Shown: positions 52,411 through 63,873 of the stretch, one piece after another | How the letters are laid out: each line of letters opens with the position of its first letter | Numbering within the stretch: the stretch's first letter is position 1 | Assembly: GCF_030605225.1 (NCBI RefSeq) | Contig: NZ_JAUWAV010000018.1 | Location: 1 to 64,000, forward strand | Direction: 5' to 3' | DNA: 64,000 bases | Origin: Geoalkalibacter sp. | GTDB taxonomy: Bacteria; Desulfobacterota; Desulfuromonadia; Desulfuromonadales; Geoalkalibacteraceae | Notes under the pieces: generated by a model | Seen by the model: the letters and a program-made list of their open reading frames with translations, nothing else | What the model was told of the DNA's origin: nothing | The model's database searches: none | Position numbers and translations under genes: made by a program

Positions 52411-52423
52411 TTGAACTTTTCAA
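52411..52423. promoter_or_regulatory. Palindrome between symporter and lysR genes
   Basis: TTGAACTTTTCAA is a 5-bp perfect inverted repeat with a 3-base centre in the divergent promoter region. LysR-type regulators bind such sites; it is a candidate operator controlling symporter and lysR. Confidence 0.45.
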
Positions 52424-52460
52424 AGACTGTGTTCGATTTTTCAGAACGCCGGAGCGATCC

Positions 52461-53375
52461 ATGGAACTCAATCAGCTCAAATCCTTCCTCACCATCGCCC
52501 GCGAACGCAACCTGACCCGCGCCGCCGACCAGCTCAATCTCAGCCAGTCGGCCCTCTCGACTCAGCTCAAGCAGCTCGAAGGGGAACTGGGCGTGAGCCT
52601 GTTTCGCCGCACCGCGCGCGGCATGGAGCTGAGCGAGCATGGCGGCGAACTGCTCCCCCTCGCCGAAGAGGTGCTCGACAGCGCGCGCCGCTTGCGCCGT
52701 CGCGCCATGGAACTGCACCAGGGGGTGGGCGAATCCCTGAGCATCGGCCTCAACGCCGCGCCGGACTTTCTGCGGGTGAGCGCGATCAATCGCCGCCTAT
52801 CCCTGCTGCACGGCGACCTCAACGTCATCTATCACGGCAGCGAAACCCTGCGCACCGCCGAACTGCTGCGCCAGGGGCGTCTTGATCTTGCGTTTTTCTA
52901 CGGCAACTCCGCCGACGCCGACATCCGTCATTTGCTGCTGGCGTGGATCCGCATCTGCGTGGTCATCCCGCGCCGCCTGGCGCCGGATGAAACGACTCTC
53001 ACCTGGGAGGACGTGGCCGCCCTGCCCTGGATCTGGGTGGCCAACGACAGCCCCCTGTACGCCGCGCTCCTCGACAAGTTCGAACGCCTGCGCCTGCAAC
53101 CCAACCAGGCGGTGACCGCGGCCGACGAGTTCATCGTGCGCGCCCTGTTTCTCGACGGCCAGGGCGTCGCCGTGATGCGCGAGGACGAGGCCCGTCCCCT
53201 GGCGGCCGAGGGGCGGGCGCGCATCTGGGAACAGGGCTGGATGACCCTCCCCCTGAGTCTGGCCTGGCTGGAAACGAATGACGGCAAGAAGAAAATCCGC
53301 GCCGGTCGCGAGGTCATCCGCCACATCTGGCAGAGTGATCTGGAGGGCGCGGGAGAGACGCCCATTCATTTGTGA
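52461..53375 (+). CDS. LysR-family transcriptional regulator
   Basis: A 304-residue LysR protein. The N-terminal helix-turn-helix (MELNQLKSFLTIARERNLTRAADQLNLSQSALSTQLKQLE) is complete, and the C-terminal effector domain spans about 90-290. Divergence from the symporter genes suggests that it regulates uptake in response to the transported acid. The effector cannot be named. A ggag site precedes the ATG. Confidence 0.92.
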   Translation: MELNQLKSFLTIARERNLTRAADQLNLSQSALSTQLKQLEGELGVSLFRRTARGMELSEHGGELLPLAEEVLDSARRLRRRAMELHQGVGESLSIGLNAAPDFLRVSAINRRLSLLHGDLNVIYHGSETLRTAELLRQGRLDLAFFYGNSADADIRHLLLAWIRICVVIPRRLAPDETTLTWEDVAALPWIWVANDSPLYAALLDKFERLRLQPNQAVTAADEFIVRALFLDGQGVAVMREDEARPLAAEGRARIWEQGWMTLPLSLAWLETNDGKKKIRAGREVIRHIWQSDLEGAGETPIHL

Positions 53376-53380
53376 CCGAT

Positions 53381-53430
53381 GTAGGGGCGACCCGGTGGGT
53401 CGCCCGGGCGAGGCAGCGCCTCGCCCCTAC
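53381..53430. repeat. 50-bp cloverleaf palindrome
   Basis: Outer arms GTAGGGGCGA (53381-53390) and its complement (53421-53430) enclose two smaller hairpins (ggcgaccc/gggtcgcc and gggcgagg/cctcgccc). The element belongs to a commonly seen group of GTAGGGGCGA-type intergenic palindromes. It follows the lysR stop by five bases and may act as its transcript end. Confidence 0.7.
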
Positions 53431-53447
53431 GGACCCGATCCTGCGCA

Positions 53448-53477
53448 TTGTATTTCCCTCGTCGATTCCGCTATAAT
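53448..53477 (+). promoter_or_regulatory. Sigma70-type promoter of asd
   Basis: TTGTAT (53448-53453), an 18-base spacer and a perfect TATAAT (53472-53477). The predicted start is about 50 bases before the asd ATG. Confidence 0.7.
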
Positions 53478-53534
53478 GCGCACCTGATTTACGAACCAGG
53501 CAACACCCACCTTCATCCACACAGGGAGAACACC

Positions 53535-54635
53535 ATGAAAGTCGGATTGGTCGGATGGCGCGGCATGGTCGGCTCGGTTCTGCTCGACCGCATGCGCGAA
53601 GAAGATGATTTCCAGGGCGTCGAACCGGTCTTTTTCTCCACCTCCCAGGTCGGCGGGCCCGCGCCCATGGGCGGCGGCACCCTGCAGAACGCCTCGGATA
53701 TCAATAAATTGAAACAGCTCGACGTGATCATCACCTGCCAGGGCGGCGACTACACCAAGGAAGTGCATCCGGCCCTGCGTCAGGCAGGCTGGACGGGCTA
53801 CTGGATCGACGCCGCCTCCTCCCTGCGCATGGAGAAGGACGCCGTCATCATTCTCGACCCGGTCAACCGCCGCGTCATCGACGAGGCCCTGGCGCGCGGC
53901 GTCAAGGACTTCATCGGCGGCAACTGCACCGTGAGCCTCATGCTCATGGCCCTGGGCGGGCTGTTTCGCGCCGGACTGGTGGAGTGGATCAGCACCATGA
54001 CCTATCAGGCGGCCTCGGGCGCCGGCGCGCCCAACATGCGCGAACTGCTCAGCCAGATGGGCGTGCTGCACGGTGCGGTGAGCGATCTGCTCGCCAACCC
54101 CTCCTCGGCGATCCTCGACATCGACCAGAAAGTCACGGAAGTCCTGCGCGGCGACAGCCTGCCGAAAAAAGAATTTGGCTTCCCCCTGGCCGGCAACCTG
54201 CTGCCCTGGATCGACCGCGAGGTGGAAGACGGCCAGAGCCGCGAGGAATGGAAGGGTTTTGCCGAAACCAACAAGATTCTCGGCACCAGCGCGCCGATTC
54301 CCGTCGACGGCATCTGCGTGCGCGTCGGCGCCATGCGCTGCCACAGCCAGGCGCTGACCATCAAGCTCAACAAGGACGTGCCCATCGGCGACATCGAAAA
54401 GCTCATCGCCAACGACAACGAGTGGGTGGAGCTGGTGCCCAACACCAAGGCCGACTCCCTGGCCCGCCTCACGCCGGCCTACGCTTCGGGCACCCTGCGC
54501 GTGCCCATCGGCCGCGTGCGCAAGATGAAGATGGGCCCGCAGTACGTCTCGGCCTTCACCTGCGGCGACCAGCTGTTGTGGGGCGCCGCCGAGCCCCTGC
54601 GCCGCATGCTGCGCATCCTCAAGGTGCAGGGCTAG
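53535..54635 (+). CDS. asd: Aspartate-semialdehyde dehydrogenase
   Basis: A 366-residue Asd of the proteobacterial type. The catalytic Cys131 lies in [13 protein letters not shown]. Other conserved parts are the NADP-binding [22 protein letters not shown] and the substrate-binding [11 protein letters not shown]. It converts aspartyl phosphate to aspartate semialdehyde for lysine, threonine, methionine and diaminopimelate synthesis. The ATG at 53535 has a gggaga site. A perfect 19-bp terminator follows, so it is a single-gene unit. Confidence 0.96.
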   Translation: MKVGLVGWRGMVGSVLLDRMREEDDFQGVEPVFFSTSQVGGPAPMGGGTLQNASDINKLKQLDVIITCQGGDYTKEVHPALRQAGWTGYWIDAASSLRMEKDAVIILDPVNRRVIDEALARGVKDFIGGNCTVSLMLMALGGLFRAGLVEWISTMTYQAASGAGAPNMRELLSQMGVLHGAVSDLLANPSSAILDIDQKVTEVLRGDSLPKKEFGFPLAGNLLPWIDREVEDGQSREEWKGFAETNKILGTSAPIPVDGICVRVGAMRCHSQALTIKLNKDVPIGDIEKLIANDNEWVELVPNTKADSLARLTPAYASGTLRVPIGRVRKMKMGPQYVSAFTCGDQLLWGAAEPLRRMLRILKVQG

Positions 54636-54652
54636 ATTTAGAACTGACGTCT

Positions 54653-54696
54653 CAACGCAAAAAGGGCGACCTCTAGGGGTCGCCCTTTTTGCGTTG
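54653..54696. terminator. Bidirectional terminator between asd and abrB-like gene
   Basis: Nineteen perfect base pairs (54653-54671 with 54678-54696), a 6-base loop, and A- and T-runs in the stem that provide U-tracts on both strands. It serves asd (+) and the AbrB-like gene (-). Confidence 0.92.
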
Positions 54697-54713
54697 AACA
54701 TCAGGAGGAATGT

Positions 54714-54956
54714 CTATTTCTCCAACACACAAACCCTGCGCACGGTAGCGCTCATATCCTCGATGCTAATAGGATTTGCCGGTTTTCGCAGCAAACCCTT
54801 AAGCGAGCGGACATCTTCAACGGCAGGCTTGATGACATATTCACTGGATTCAACTTGAACGAACTCTATCCGGTCCCCGGCTTGCAAGCCTAGTCGCTGC
54901 CGAACATCGGCGGGGATGGTGACCTGGCCTTTCAACCTAAGGGTTGCGAGTGACAT
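54714..54956 (-). CDS. AbrB-family protein, orphan antitoxin-like
   Basis: An 80-residue protein with an AbrB/MazE-type DNA-binding domain (LRLKGQVTIPADVRQRLGLQAGDRIEFV) and a C-terminal tail as in PIN-partner antitoxins. No toxin gene follows: a terminator and the convergent asd gene lie directly behind it. It could be a remnant of a VapBC pair, a decoy antitoxin or an independent regulator. An aaaggagg site precedes the ATG at 54956. Confidence 0.8.
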   Translation of the reverse strand: MSLATLRLKGQVTIPADVRQRLGLQAGDRIEFVQVESSEYVIKPAVEDVRSLKGLLRKPANPISIEDMSATVRRVCVLEK

Positions 54957-55043
54957 GCGCGCCTCCTTTCCAATAGAGACTAATCCCTTTCTTACCGAAA
55001 GCCAGCAAAAACCCTACCCTTCTCATTTTACGTTTCTCGGACC

Positions 55044-56678
55044 TCACGCCGCGCGCACCTCGCGGCCGGTCTTGTGCAGATAATATTCGTAATCGCCTTC
55101 GTAGACGCGCATCTCGCCGTGGTCGATTTCGCACACGCGGTTGACCAGGGAGCGCAGGAAGTGGCGGTCGTGGCTGACCAGCACCACGGTGCCGGCGAAG
55201 TTTTTCAGGGCATCGAGCAGGATCTCGCGCGACTGAATGTCGAGGTGGTTGGTGGGTTCGTCGAGAATCAGGAAGTTGAGGGGACGCGCCAGCAGGGTGG
55301 CAAGCACCAGGCGGCTTTTCTCGCCGCCGGAGAGTTTGTCGATGCGCTTGTCCACGGCGTCGCCGGAAAACAAGAAGGCGGCGCACAGGTTGCGGATCAC
55401 GCCGATGTTGGATTGGGGCATGGCGTCCTGCACCGTCTCGAACACGGTCTTTTTCGGATCGAGGACATCCAGGGCGTGCTGGCTGAAATAGCCCAAGTGG
55501 ACGTTGGCGCCGATCACCGCACTTCCGGCGCTGGGTTCCGTGGCGCCGGCCAGCACTTTGAGGAAGGTGGATTTACCCGCGCCATTGACCCCGACCACGG
55601 CGATTTTCTCACCGCGCCGGATGAGTCCCGACACGCCGCTGAAGACCGGATGCTCTCCGCCCTCGGGCAGCGGCCAGACTTTGGCGAGGTTTTCGATTTT
55701 GACCACGTCGTCGCCGCTGCGCGGCGGCTCGCCGAAGGCAAAACGGATGGTGCGCTGCTCGGGCGGCAGTTCGATGCGTTCGATCTTTTCGAGCTTTTTC
55801 ACCCGCGACTGCACCTGGGCGGCATGGGAGGCGCGCGCGGCGAAACGCGCGATGAATTCCTCCTCCTTGGCGAGCATTTCCTGTTGGCGCTGATAGCTGG
55901 CGAGCAGTTGTTCGCGGCGGATCTCGCGCTCGCGCAGGTAGAAGTCGTAGTTGCCGCCGTAGGTGGTCACGGTGCGGTTGGCGACCTCGATGATGCGCGT
56001 GACGATGCGGTTCATGAACTCGCGATCATGGCTGGTCATGAGCAGCGCGCCCTTGAATTCGGTGGACAGCCAGTTCTCCAGCCAGATGATGGACTCCACA
56101 TCCAGGTGGTTGGTCGGTTCGTCGAGCAGCAGCACGTCGGGATTGAGGGTCAGGATGCGCGCTAGGGCGATGCGCATCTTCCAGCCCCCGCTGAAACTCT
56201 CCACCGGACGCAGGTAGGCGTCGGGACCGATGCCCAGACCGGTGAGCACCGCCTGGGCGCGGCTCTCCAGATCGTAACCGCCGCGCTGTTCGAATTCCTC
56301 CTGGGCATCGCCGTAGCGCGCCAACAGATCGGCCAGGGCATCATCGCTCATGGGCTCGCACATGGCGGCCTCCATGGCCTGAATCTCAGCGCCCAGGGCC
56401 ATGGTTTTCGCGGAGGCGGCCATCACCTCGGCAAGGGCCGAACGCCCGGCCATTTCGCCCACATCCTGGGAGAAATAGCCGATGACGGTTTTCTTCGCGC
56501 AGCTGATCTCACCGCTGTCGACCTGCTCCTCGCCGGTGATGAGACGAAAAATGGTGGTCTTGCCCGCGCCGTTGGCGCCGACCAGGCCGCTGCGGCTGCC
56601 GGGCAGAATCTGCAGGCTGGCGTTTTGAAAGAGCACCTGATTGCCGTGCTGCTTGCTGATGTTGGTGAGATGAATCAT
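55044..56678 (-). CDS. ABC-F family ATPase
   Basis: A 544-residue soluble protein with two ABC domains and no membrane part. The first has GANGAGKTT and FSGGWKMRIALARIL; the second has GVNGAGKST and LSGGEKSRLVLATLL. A charged linker (about 240-320) joins them. ABC-F proteins bind the ribosome E-site and adjust translation or resist drugs; the short linker suggests a YbiT/Uup-like housekeeping type, not a resistance factor. The ATG at 56678 (aggaa site) is preferred over the upstream in-frame Met. Confidence 0.9.
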   Translation of the reverse strand: MIHLTNISKQHGNQVLFQNASLQILPGSRSGLVGANGAGKTTIFRLITGEEQVDSGEISCAKKTVIGYFSQDVGEMAGRSALAEVMAASAKTMALGAEIQAMEAAMCEPMSDDALADLLARYGDAQEEFEQRGGYDLESRAQAVLTGLGIGPDAYLRPVESFSGGWKMRIALARILTLNPDVLLLDEPTNHLDVESIIWLENWLSTEFKGALLMTSHDREFMNRIVTRIIEVANRTVTTYGGNYDFYLREREIRREQLLASYQRQQEMLAKEEEFIARFAARASHAAQVQSRVKKLEKIERIELPPEQRTIRFAFGEPPRSGDDVVKIENLAKVWPLPEGGEHPVFSGVSGLIRRGEKIAVVGVNGAGKSTFLKVLAGATEPSAGSAVIGANVHLGYFSQHALDVLDPKKTVFETVQDAMPQSNIGVIRNLCAAFLFSGDAVDKRIDKLSGGEKSRLVLATLLARPLNFLILDEPTNHLDIQSREILLDALKNFAGTVVLVSHDRHFLRSLVNRVCEIDHGEMRVYEGDYEYYLHKTGREVRAA

Positions 56679-56746
56679 GTCGCGTTCCTGTACGAGGAAG
56701 GGGCGCGGCAAGCCGCGCCCCCAGGGGTTCATTTGTGCTGTGCGGG

Positions 56747-58105
56747 TCAATTCCCGCCGGTCTGTGCCTGCGCACGACCGTTGCGGCTGCGCCGCCGTCG
56801 CCGGCTGGTCGCCAGGGGCGCGGCCTCGCCGTGACCGGCACCATCGGATTTCTGCCGCTTCTGCTCGCTGCCGGAGAGTTTCGCGGCGTCACCCGAGCGA
56901 TTTCTGGCGGCGGGTTTGGCCGGGCGCCGGGGCATCGCCTGGCGCGGCGGCCGGGCAAACTCCTGATCCTTGGCGGGTGCGGCCACGGCGTAATCGAAGG
57001 CGGCCACCGTGCGCCGCTCCACCGCCTTGCCCAGGGTACGCTCGATGGCGCGAATCATCGCCACATCTTCGTCCGTCACCAGGGTAAAGGCGTCGCCGCT
57101 GCGCGCGGCGCGTCCGGTGCGGCCGATGCGGTGAATATAGGCCTCGGGCGTATCGGGGATATCGTAATTGACCACGTGGGAAACCTGACTGACGTCGATG
57201 CCGCGCGCGGCGATATCCGTCGCCACCAGGATCTGGAAACTGCCGTCGCGAAAGCCGTCCAGTGCCGCCTGCCGCTTGTTCTGCGAGAGGTTGCCCTGCA
57301 GGGAGGCGGCGCGGTAGCCGGCCTTGCCCAACTGCTCGCCGAGGCGCTTGGCGCGGTGCTTGGTGCGCGTGAACACCAGCACCGACTCGGTATCGGTGTG
57401 ACGCAGCAGTTCGAGCAGCAGCGGGGTCTTGAGGTGCTGGGCCACGGGGTAGAGGGCATGGCTGACGGTGGCCGCCGGTGCGACGCTGCCGACCTGTACC
57501 GTCACCGGGTCGCGCAGGATATCCTGGGCCAGATGGCGGATTTCCGCGGGCATGGTCGCCGAGAACAGCAGGGTCTGGCGCTTGGTCGGCAATTGCTTGA
57601 GAATGCGGCGGATCGCCGGGAAAAAGCCCATGTCGAACATCTGATCGGCTTCATCGAGCACCAGCACCTCAAGGTGCGACAGGTCGATGGTGCCTTGATC
57701 CAGGTGGTCGAGCAGGCGACCGGGACAGGCCACGACGATCTCGACGCCCTGCTTGAGCTTGCTGATTTGCGGATGGATGCCGACGCCGCCGTACACGGTC
57801 AGGCTGCGCAGACGCGTCTGGCGCCCCAGGGTGAGGAAATTGTCGTTGATCTGCTCGGCCAACTCACGGGTCGGGGCAATCACCAGGGCGCGAACCTGGC
57901 TGCGGTTGCCCTGGCTGAGACGATGCAGAATGGGCAGGGCAAACGCGGCGGTCTTGCCGGTGCCGGTCTGGGCCAGGCCCATGACATCGCGGCCCTGCAT
58001 GACCGGAGGAATGGCTTGTGTCTGAATCGGCGTGGGGGTGGTGTAGCCGGCCGCCTGAACTCCGGCGGCGACCTGGGGGTGAAACGAAAACGTGGTGAAA
58101 CTCAT
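56747..58105 (-). CDS. rhlE: DEAD-box RNA helicase, RhlE-like
   Basis: A 452-residue helicase. Motifs in order are the Q-motif (TTPTPIQTQAIP), AQTGTGKT, PTRELAEQI, VLDEADQM, FSATMP, ATDIAARGID and HRIGRTGRA. The C-terminal 80 residues are basic and low-complexity, as in RhlE. It unwinds RNA in ribosome assembly or mRNA decay. A hairpin with a T-run in the leader, about 40 bases before the ATG, suggests attenuation. Confidence 0.94.
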   Translation of the reverse strand: MSFTTFSFHPQVAAGVQAAGYTTPTPIQTQAIPPVMQGRDVMGLAQTGTGKTAAFALPILHRLSQGNRSQVRALVIAPTRELAEQINDNFLTLGRQTRLRSLTVYGGVGIHPQISKLKQGVEIVVACPGRLLDHLDQGTIDLSHLEVLVLDEADQMFDMGFFPAIRRILKQLPTKRQTLLFSATMPAEIRHLAQDILRDPVTVQVGSVAPAATVSHALYPVAQHLKTPLLLELLRHTDTESVLVFTRTKHRAKRLGEQLGKAGYRAASLQGNLSQNKRQAALDGFRDGSFQILVATDIAARGIDVSQVSHVVNYDIPDTPEAYIHRIGRTGRAARSGDAFTLVTDEDVAMIRAIERTLGKAVERRTVAAFDYAVAAPAKDQEFARPPRQAMPRRPAKPAARNRSGDAAKLSGSEQKRQKSDGAGHGEAAPLATSRRRRRSRNGRAQAQTGGN

Positions 58106-58140
58106 GTAATCTCTTTTCCTTTTTGTCCCGTGCTCCCGAT

Positions 58141-58169
58141 AAAAAAAGCCCCGGAGGATTCCAGGGCTT
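58141..58169 (-). promoter_or_regulatory. Attenuator-like terminator in the helicase leader
   Basis: On the minus strand a 10-bp stem (one G-T pair) with a 4-base loop (58146-58169) is followed by T-rich 58141-58145. No gene on that strand ends just upstream, so it lies in the 5' leader of the helicase gene. Read-through would be needed for helicase expression. Confidence 0.6.
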
Positions 58170-58383
58170 ACGAGGGATTCGTTTTTTCCGGGAACATCTG
58201 ATGAAACTCGACAGACCTTAACAGCATTGACCTTGCCAGGTCAAGCCCAATCCATACGGGGCAAATTGTGAAAAATTTCACACCAAACTGCATTTTCCCC
58301 CTTTTCCCCAGGCTGAAAACCCTTTAAAGTCGTATACGCTATGTCTGATTTTTCCACTTCGTTCTGCCACAAGGAGAGGAGAG

Positions 58384-58563
58384 ATGCGGGGAGAGGAACG
58401 TATCAACGTCTGTCAGGCCGTCATGCACGGAAGCAGTCGCATCGTGGAACACGTCCGCAGCCACCTCAAGGGGCGCGTCCTACGCTGCGACGACCAGGGG
58501 TTCGAAGTCGAGGTGGGCACCCGCCATGAGCGCTGGTCCTTCGACGAGGTCGAAGCGAGATAA
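58384..58563 (+). CDS. 59-residue conserved-looking small protein
   Basis: A short frame with a strong aaggagagg ribosome site. It starts MRGEERINVCQAVMHG, has a helical SSRIVEHVRSHLKG, and ends with a beta-rich GRVLRCDDQGFEVEVGTRHERW and FDEVEAR. Codon use matches neighbouring genes. It is divergent from the helicase and ends at a perfect terminator, so it is a real transcription unit. I do not recognise a family; the small barrel-like C-terminus suggests a nucleic-acid or protein-binding role. Confidence 0.65.
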   Translation: MRGEERINVCQAVMHGSSRIVEHVRSHLKGRVLRCDDQGFEVEVGTRHERWSFDEVEAR

Positions 58564-58590
58564 CCCCGGGGATTGACCTGAATTTCACCG

Positions 58591-58630
58591 CCAACGAAAA
58601 AGGCCTGCATCAGCAGGCCTTTTTCGTTGG
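58591..58630. terminator. Bidirectional terminator between the 59-residue gene and carB
   Basis: Eighteen perfect base pairs (58591-58608 with 58613-58630) around ATCA, with A/T runs in the stem that work on both strands. It serves the small gene (+) and carB (-). Confidence 0.92.
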
Positions 58631-58644
58631 CACGGGCCTCCAAT

Positions 58645-61845
<3,201 letters not shown>

Positions 61846-62053
61846 GGAAACCTCCTGAAAAACTCTTGCTTATTTTTGACGCAACAATATTGCAGAGAAC
61901 GCCCCGCAGCGCAACCGCAATAAGCAGGCGCGGAAAAGGTGGCGACCTTTTCATCACCCCGGCAAGGCGATGGATAATTTGTTCATCAAGGACCGGGAGT
62001 TGTGCTTATAATATGTGCTTTGTCCCTGAATGGATCAAACCCGCGAGGTGAGC

Positions 62054-62713
62054 ATGGAACGGCTTCTCAACGACCTGGAAATCCGGGTGCTCGGCTGTCT
62101 CATCGAAAAAGAGATGGCCACCCCCGAATACTATCCCCTGACCCTCAATGCCCTGACCAACGCCTGCAACCAGAAATCCAACCGCGATCCGGTCATGAGC
62201 CTGGACGACGCCGAGGTGATCCGCGCCCTCGATGCCCTGCGCACCCAGGGCCTCGCCATGCAGTCGGCCGAAGGGGTACGCGTGCCGCGCTATCGCCACA
62301 CCCTGGCGGAAAAGCTGCACCTGGAGCCGCCGCAGCTGGCGGTGCTGGCCGAACTGCTGCTGCGCGGCCCGCAGACCCTGGGTGAACTGCGCACCCGCGC
62401 CGAGCGCATGCATCCCCTGCCCGATCTTGGCGCGGTGGAGGACATCCTCGGCGAACTGGCCGAGCACACCCCCGCCCTGGCCACGCAACTGCCGCGTCAG
62501 CCGGGACAAAAGGAAAACCGCTACGCCCACCTGCTCGCCGGCGAACCGACCATCGAGGCGGCCGGGCGAGCCCTGCCCCCCGAAGCCGCGCGCGTGCAGG
62601 TTTCCGCCGTCGATGAGCGCATCGCCCGCCTGGAGGAAGAGGTCGTCGCCCTGCGCCTGGAACTGGCGGAACTACGCCAGAGCATGAGCGATTTTCGCGC
62701 TCAGTTCGAGTAG
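62054..62713 (+). CDS. YceH family (DUF480) protein
   Basis: A 219-residue protein with the DUF480 signature: two winged-helix-like units (EIRVLGCLIEKEMATPEYYPLTLNAL, CNQKSNRDPVMSL, and LAVLAELLLRGPQTLGELRTRAERMHP) and a C-terminal coiled coil. Homologues are conserved in many proteobacteria without a firm function; DNA binding is plausible. The ATG at 62054 is taken as the start because it aligns with the family; a GTG at 62048 is possible. Confidence 0.88.
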   Translation: MERLLNDLEIRVLGCLIEKEMATPEYYPLTLNALTNACNQKSNRDPVMSLDDAEVIRALDALRTQGLAMQSAEGVRVPRYRHTLAEKLHLEPPQLAVLAELLLRGPQTLGELRTRAERMHPLPDLGAVEDILGELAEHTPALATQLPRQPGQKENRYAHLLAGEPTIEAAGRALPPEAARVQVSAVDERIARLEEEVVALRLELAELRQSMSDFRAQFE

Positions 62714-62791
62714 AAACGGCGACCGGCCTTTGCTTTTGCCGCGGCCGATCTGCTATGGTTGGGGAAATTTTGCCCGACAAAGGAGAAGTAC

Positions 62792-63220
62792 ATGGCACAG
62801 CTGAAAAGCGGCGATACCGCCAAGGTTCATTACACCGGCACCCTGGATGACGGCACGGTGTTCGATTCGTCCCGCGAGCGCGAGCCGCTGGAATTTCAGG
62901 TCGGCGCGGGCCAACTCATCGCCGGCTTCGATGAAGGGGTGCTCGGCATGTCCCTCGGCGAGACCCGCAACATCCATATCCCGGCGGAAAAGGCCTACGG
63001 CCCGCACCGCGAGGAACTGGTCATCGACGTGGACCGACGGCAGTTCCCCCAGGACATCACCCCCGAAGTCGGCCGGCAGTTGCAGACCGAGGACAATCAC
63101 GGCCATCCCCTGATCGTCACCATCACCGCCATCGACGGCGACAAGGTGACCCTCGACGCCAATCATCCCCTGGCCGGCAAGAACCTCAATTTCGAGATCG
63201 AGTTGGTGGAAAGGAACTAA
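62792..63220 (+). CDS. FKBP-type peptidyl-prolyl isomerase, SlyD-like
   Basis: A 142-residue protein: KVHYTGTLDDGTVFDSSRER, then the GAGQLIAGFDEGVLGMSLGE loop of the isomerase pocket, and an inserted IF-like chaperone domain (about 70-120), as in SlyD. The C-terminal His-rich metal-binding tail of E. coli SlyD is missing. It should speed proline isomerisation and act as a folding helper. An aaaggag site precedes the ATG. A perfect terminator follows. Confidence 0.92.
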   Translation: MAQLKSGDTAKVHYTGTLDDGTVFDSSREREPLEFQVGAGQLIAGFDEGVLGMSLGETRNIHIPAEKAYGPHREELVIDVDRRQFPQDITPEVGRQLQTEDNHGHPLIVTITAIDGDKVTLDANHPLAGKNLNFEIELVERN

Positions 63221-63234
63221 GGTCCGGCGGATAG

Positions 63235-63272
63235 ACGCAAAAAGGGCGGCCCGCGGGCCGCCCTTTTTGCGT
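63235..63272. terminator. Bidirectional terminator between FKBP and ppnP
   Basis: Eighteen perfect base pairs (63235-63252 with 63255-63272) with a GC loop and A/T runs. The outer stem sequence is the same as in the asd terminator. Confidence 0.92.
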
Positions 63273-63278
63273 TTGGGA

Positions 63279-63608
63279 TTATAGGAAGGAACAGACGTAT
63301 TCGGCGATGCCCTGATCCACGGCAATCTCGAAAAAAGATTTGCCGGGCACGTCGAAGAAGCTGCCCGCCGCAAAGTTCCGCCAATCGCTTTCTCCGGCGC
63401 GGCGCACCCGGCAGGTGCCGGCGATGATCTCCATGCGCTCGGGTGCCTCGGTGTTGAACTTGAATTCGCCGGGATAGATGATCCCGAGGGTCTTGCGGCT
63501 GCCGTCGGCGAAGACCAGGCTGTGGCTGACGACTTGGCCGTCAAAATAGATGTTGGCCTTGCAGGCGACACTCACGTTGTCAAATTGTACGGGGGAGGCG
63601 TAGCTCAT
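63279..63608 (-). CDS. ppnP: Pyrimidine/purine nucleoside phosphorylase PpnP
   Basis: A 109-residue cupin-fold protein of the former DUF1255 family: QFDNVSVACKANIYFDGQVVSHSL, GIIYPGEFKFNTEAPERMEII and SFFDVPGKSFFEI. The family phosphorolyses several nucleosides. The ATG at 63608 is the family start; the five upstream codons lack a ribosome site. It is transcribed alone. Confidence 0.92.
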   Translation of the reverse strand: MSYASPVQFDNVSVACKANIYFDGQVVSHSLVFADGSRKTLGIIYPGEFKFNTEAPERMEIIAGTCRVRRAGESDWRNFAAGSFFDVPGKSFFEIAVDQGIAEYVCSFL

Positions 63609-63696
63609 GGGCGATCTCCTCAAGGGGGTGATGACTTCCTGACCGAGGCTGTGGTATCACAGAACCACGCGATTTCGCAAGCCAGGAGAAGGGGCC

Positions 63697-63873
63697 ATGC
63701 TCGGCGTCGGCATTTTGCTTTCCGAACTCGCCCAGGAGGCGGAACATCCCCTGTTCGAGCGCATCTGGCCGTTTTTTCTGCTCCTCGTCGCGGCGGCCGC
63801 CGTCGCCGCCCTCTATTTCGCCCTGCGCAAGGACAATTCCGACGACGCCGAGGATCACGCCCATGACGACTGA
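63697..63873 (+). CDS. 58-residue single-helix membrane protein
   Basis: A short frame with an aggagaagg site. The N-terminal half is amphipathic, one membrane helix (IWPFFLLLVAAAAVAALYFAL) follows, and the tail is acidic and His-rich (DDAEDHAHDD). It overlaps the aminotransferase gene by 11 bases, which implies coupling. No family is recognised; the acidic tail could bind metal. Confidence 0.6.
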   Translation: MLGVGILLSELAQEAEHPLFERIWPFFLLLVAAAAVAALYFALRKDNSDDAEDHAHDD

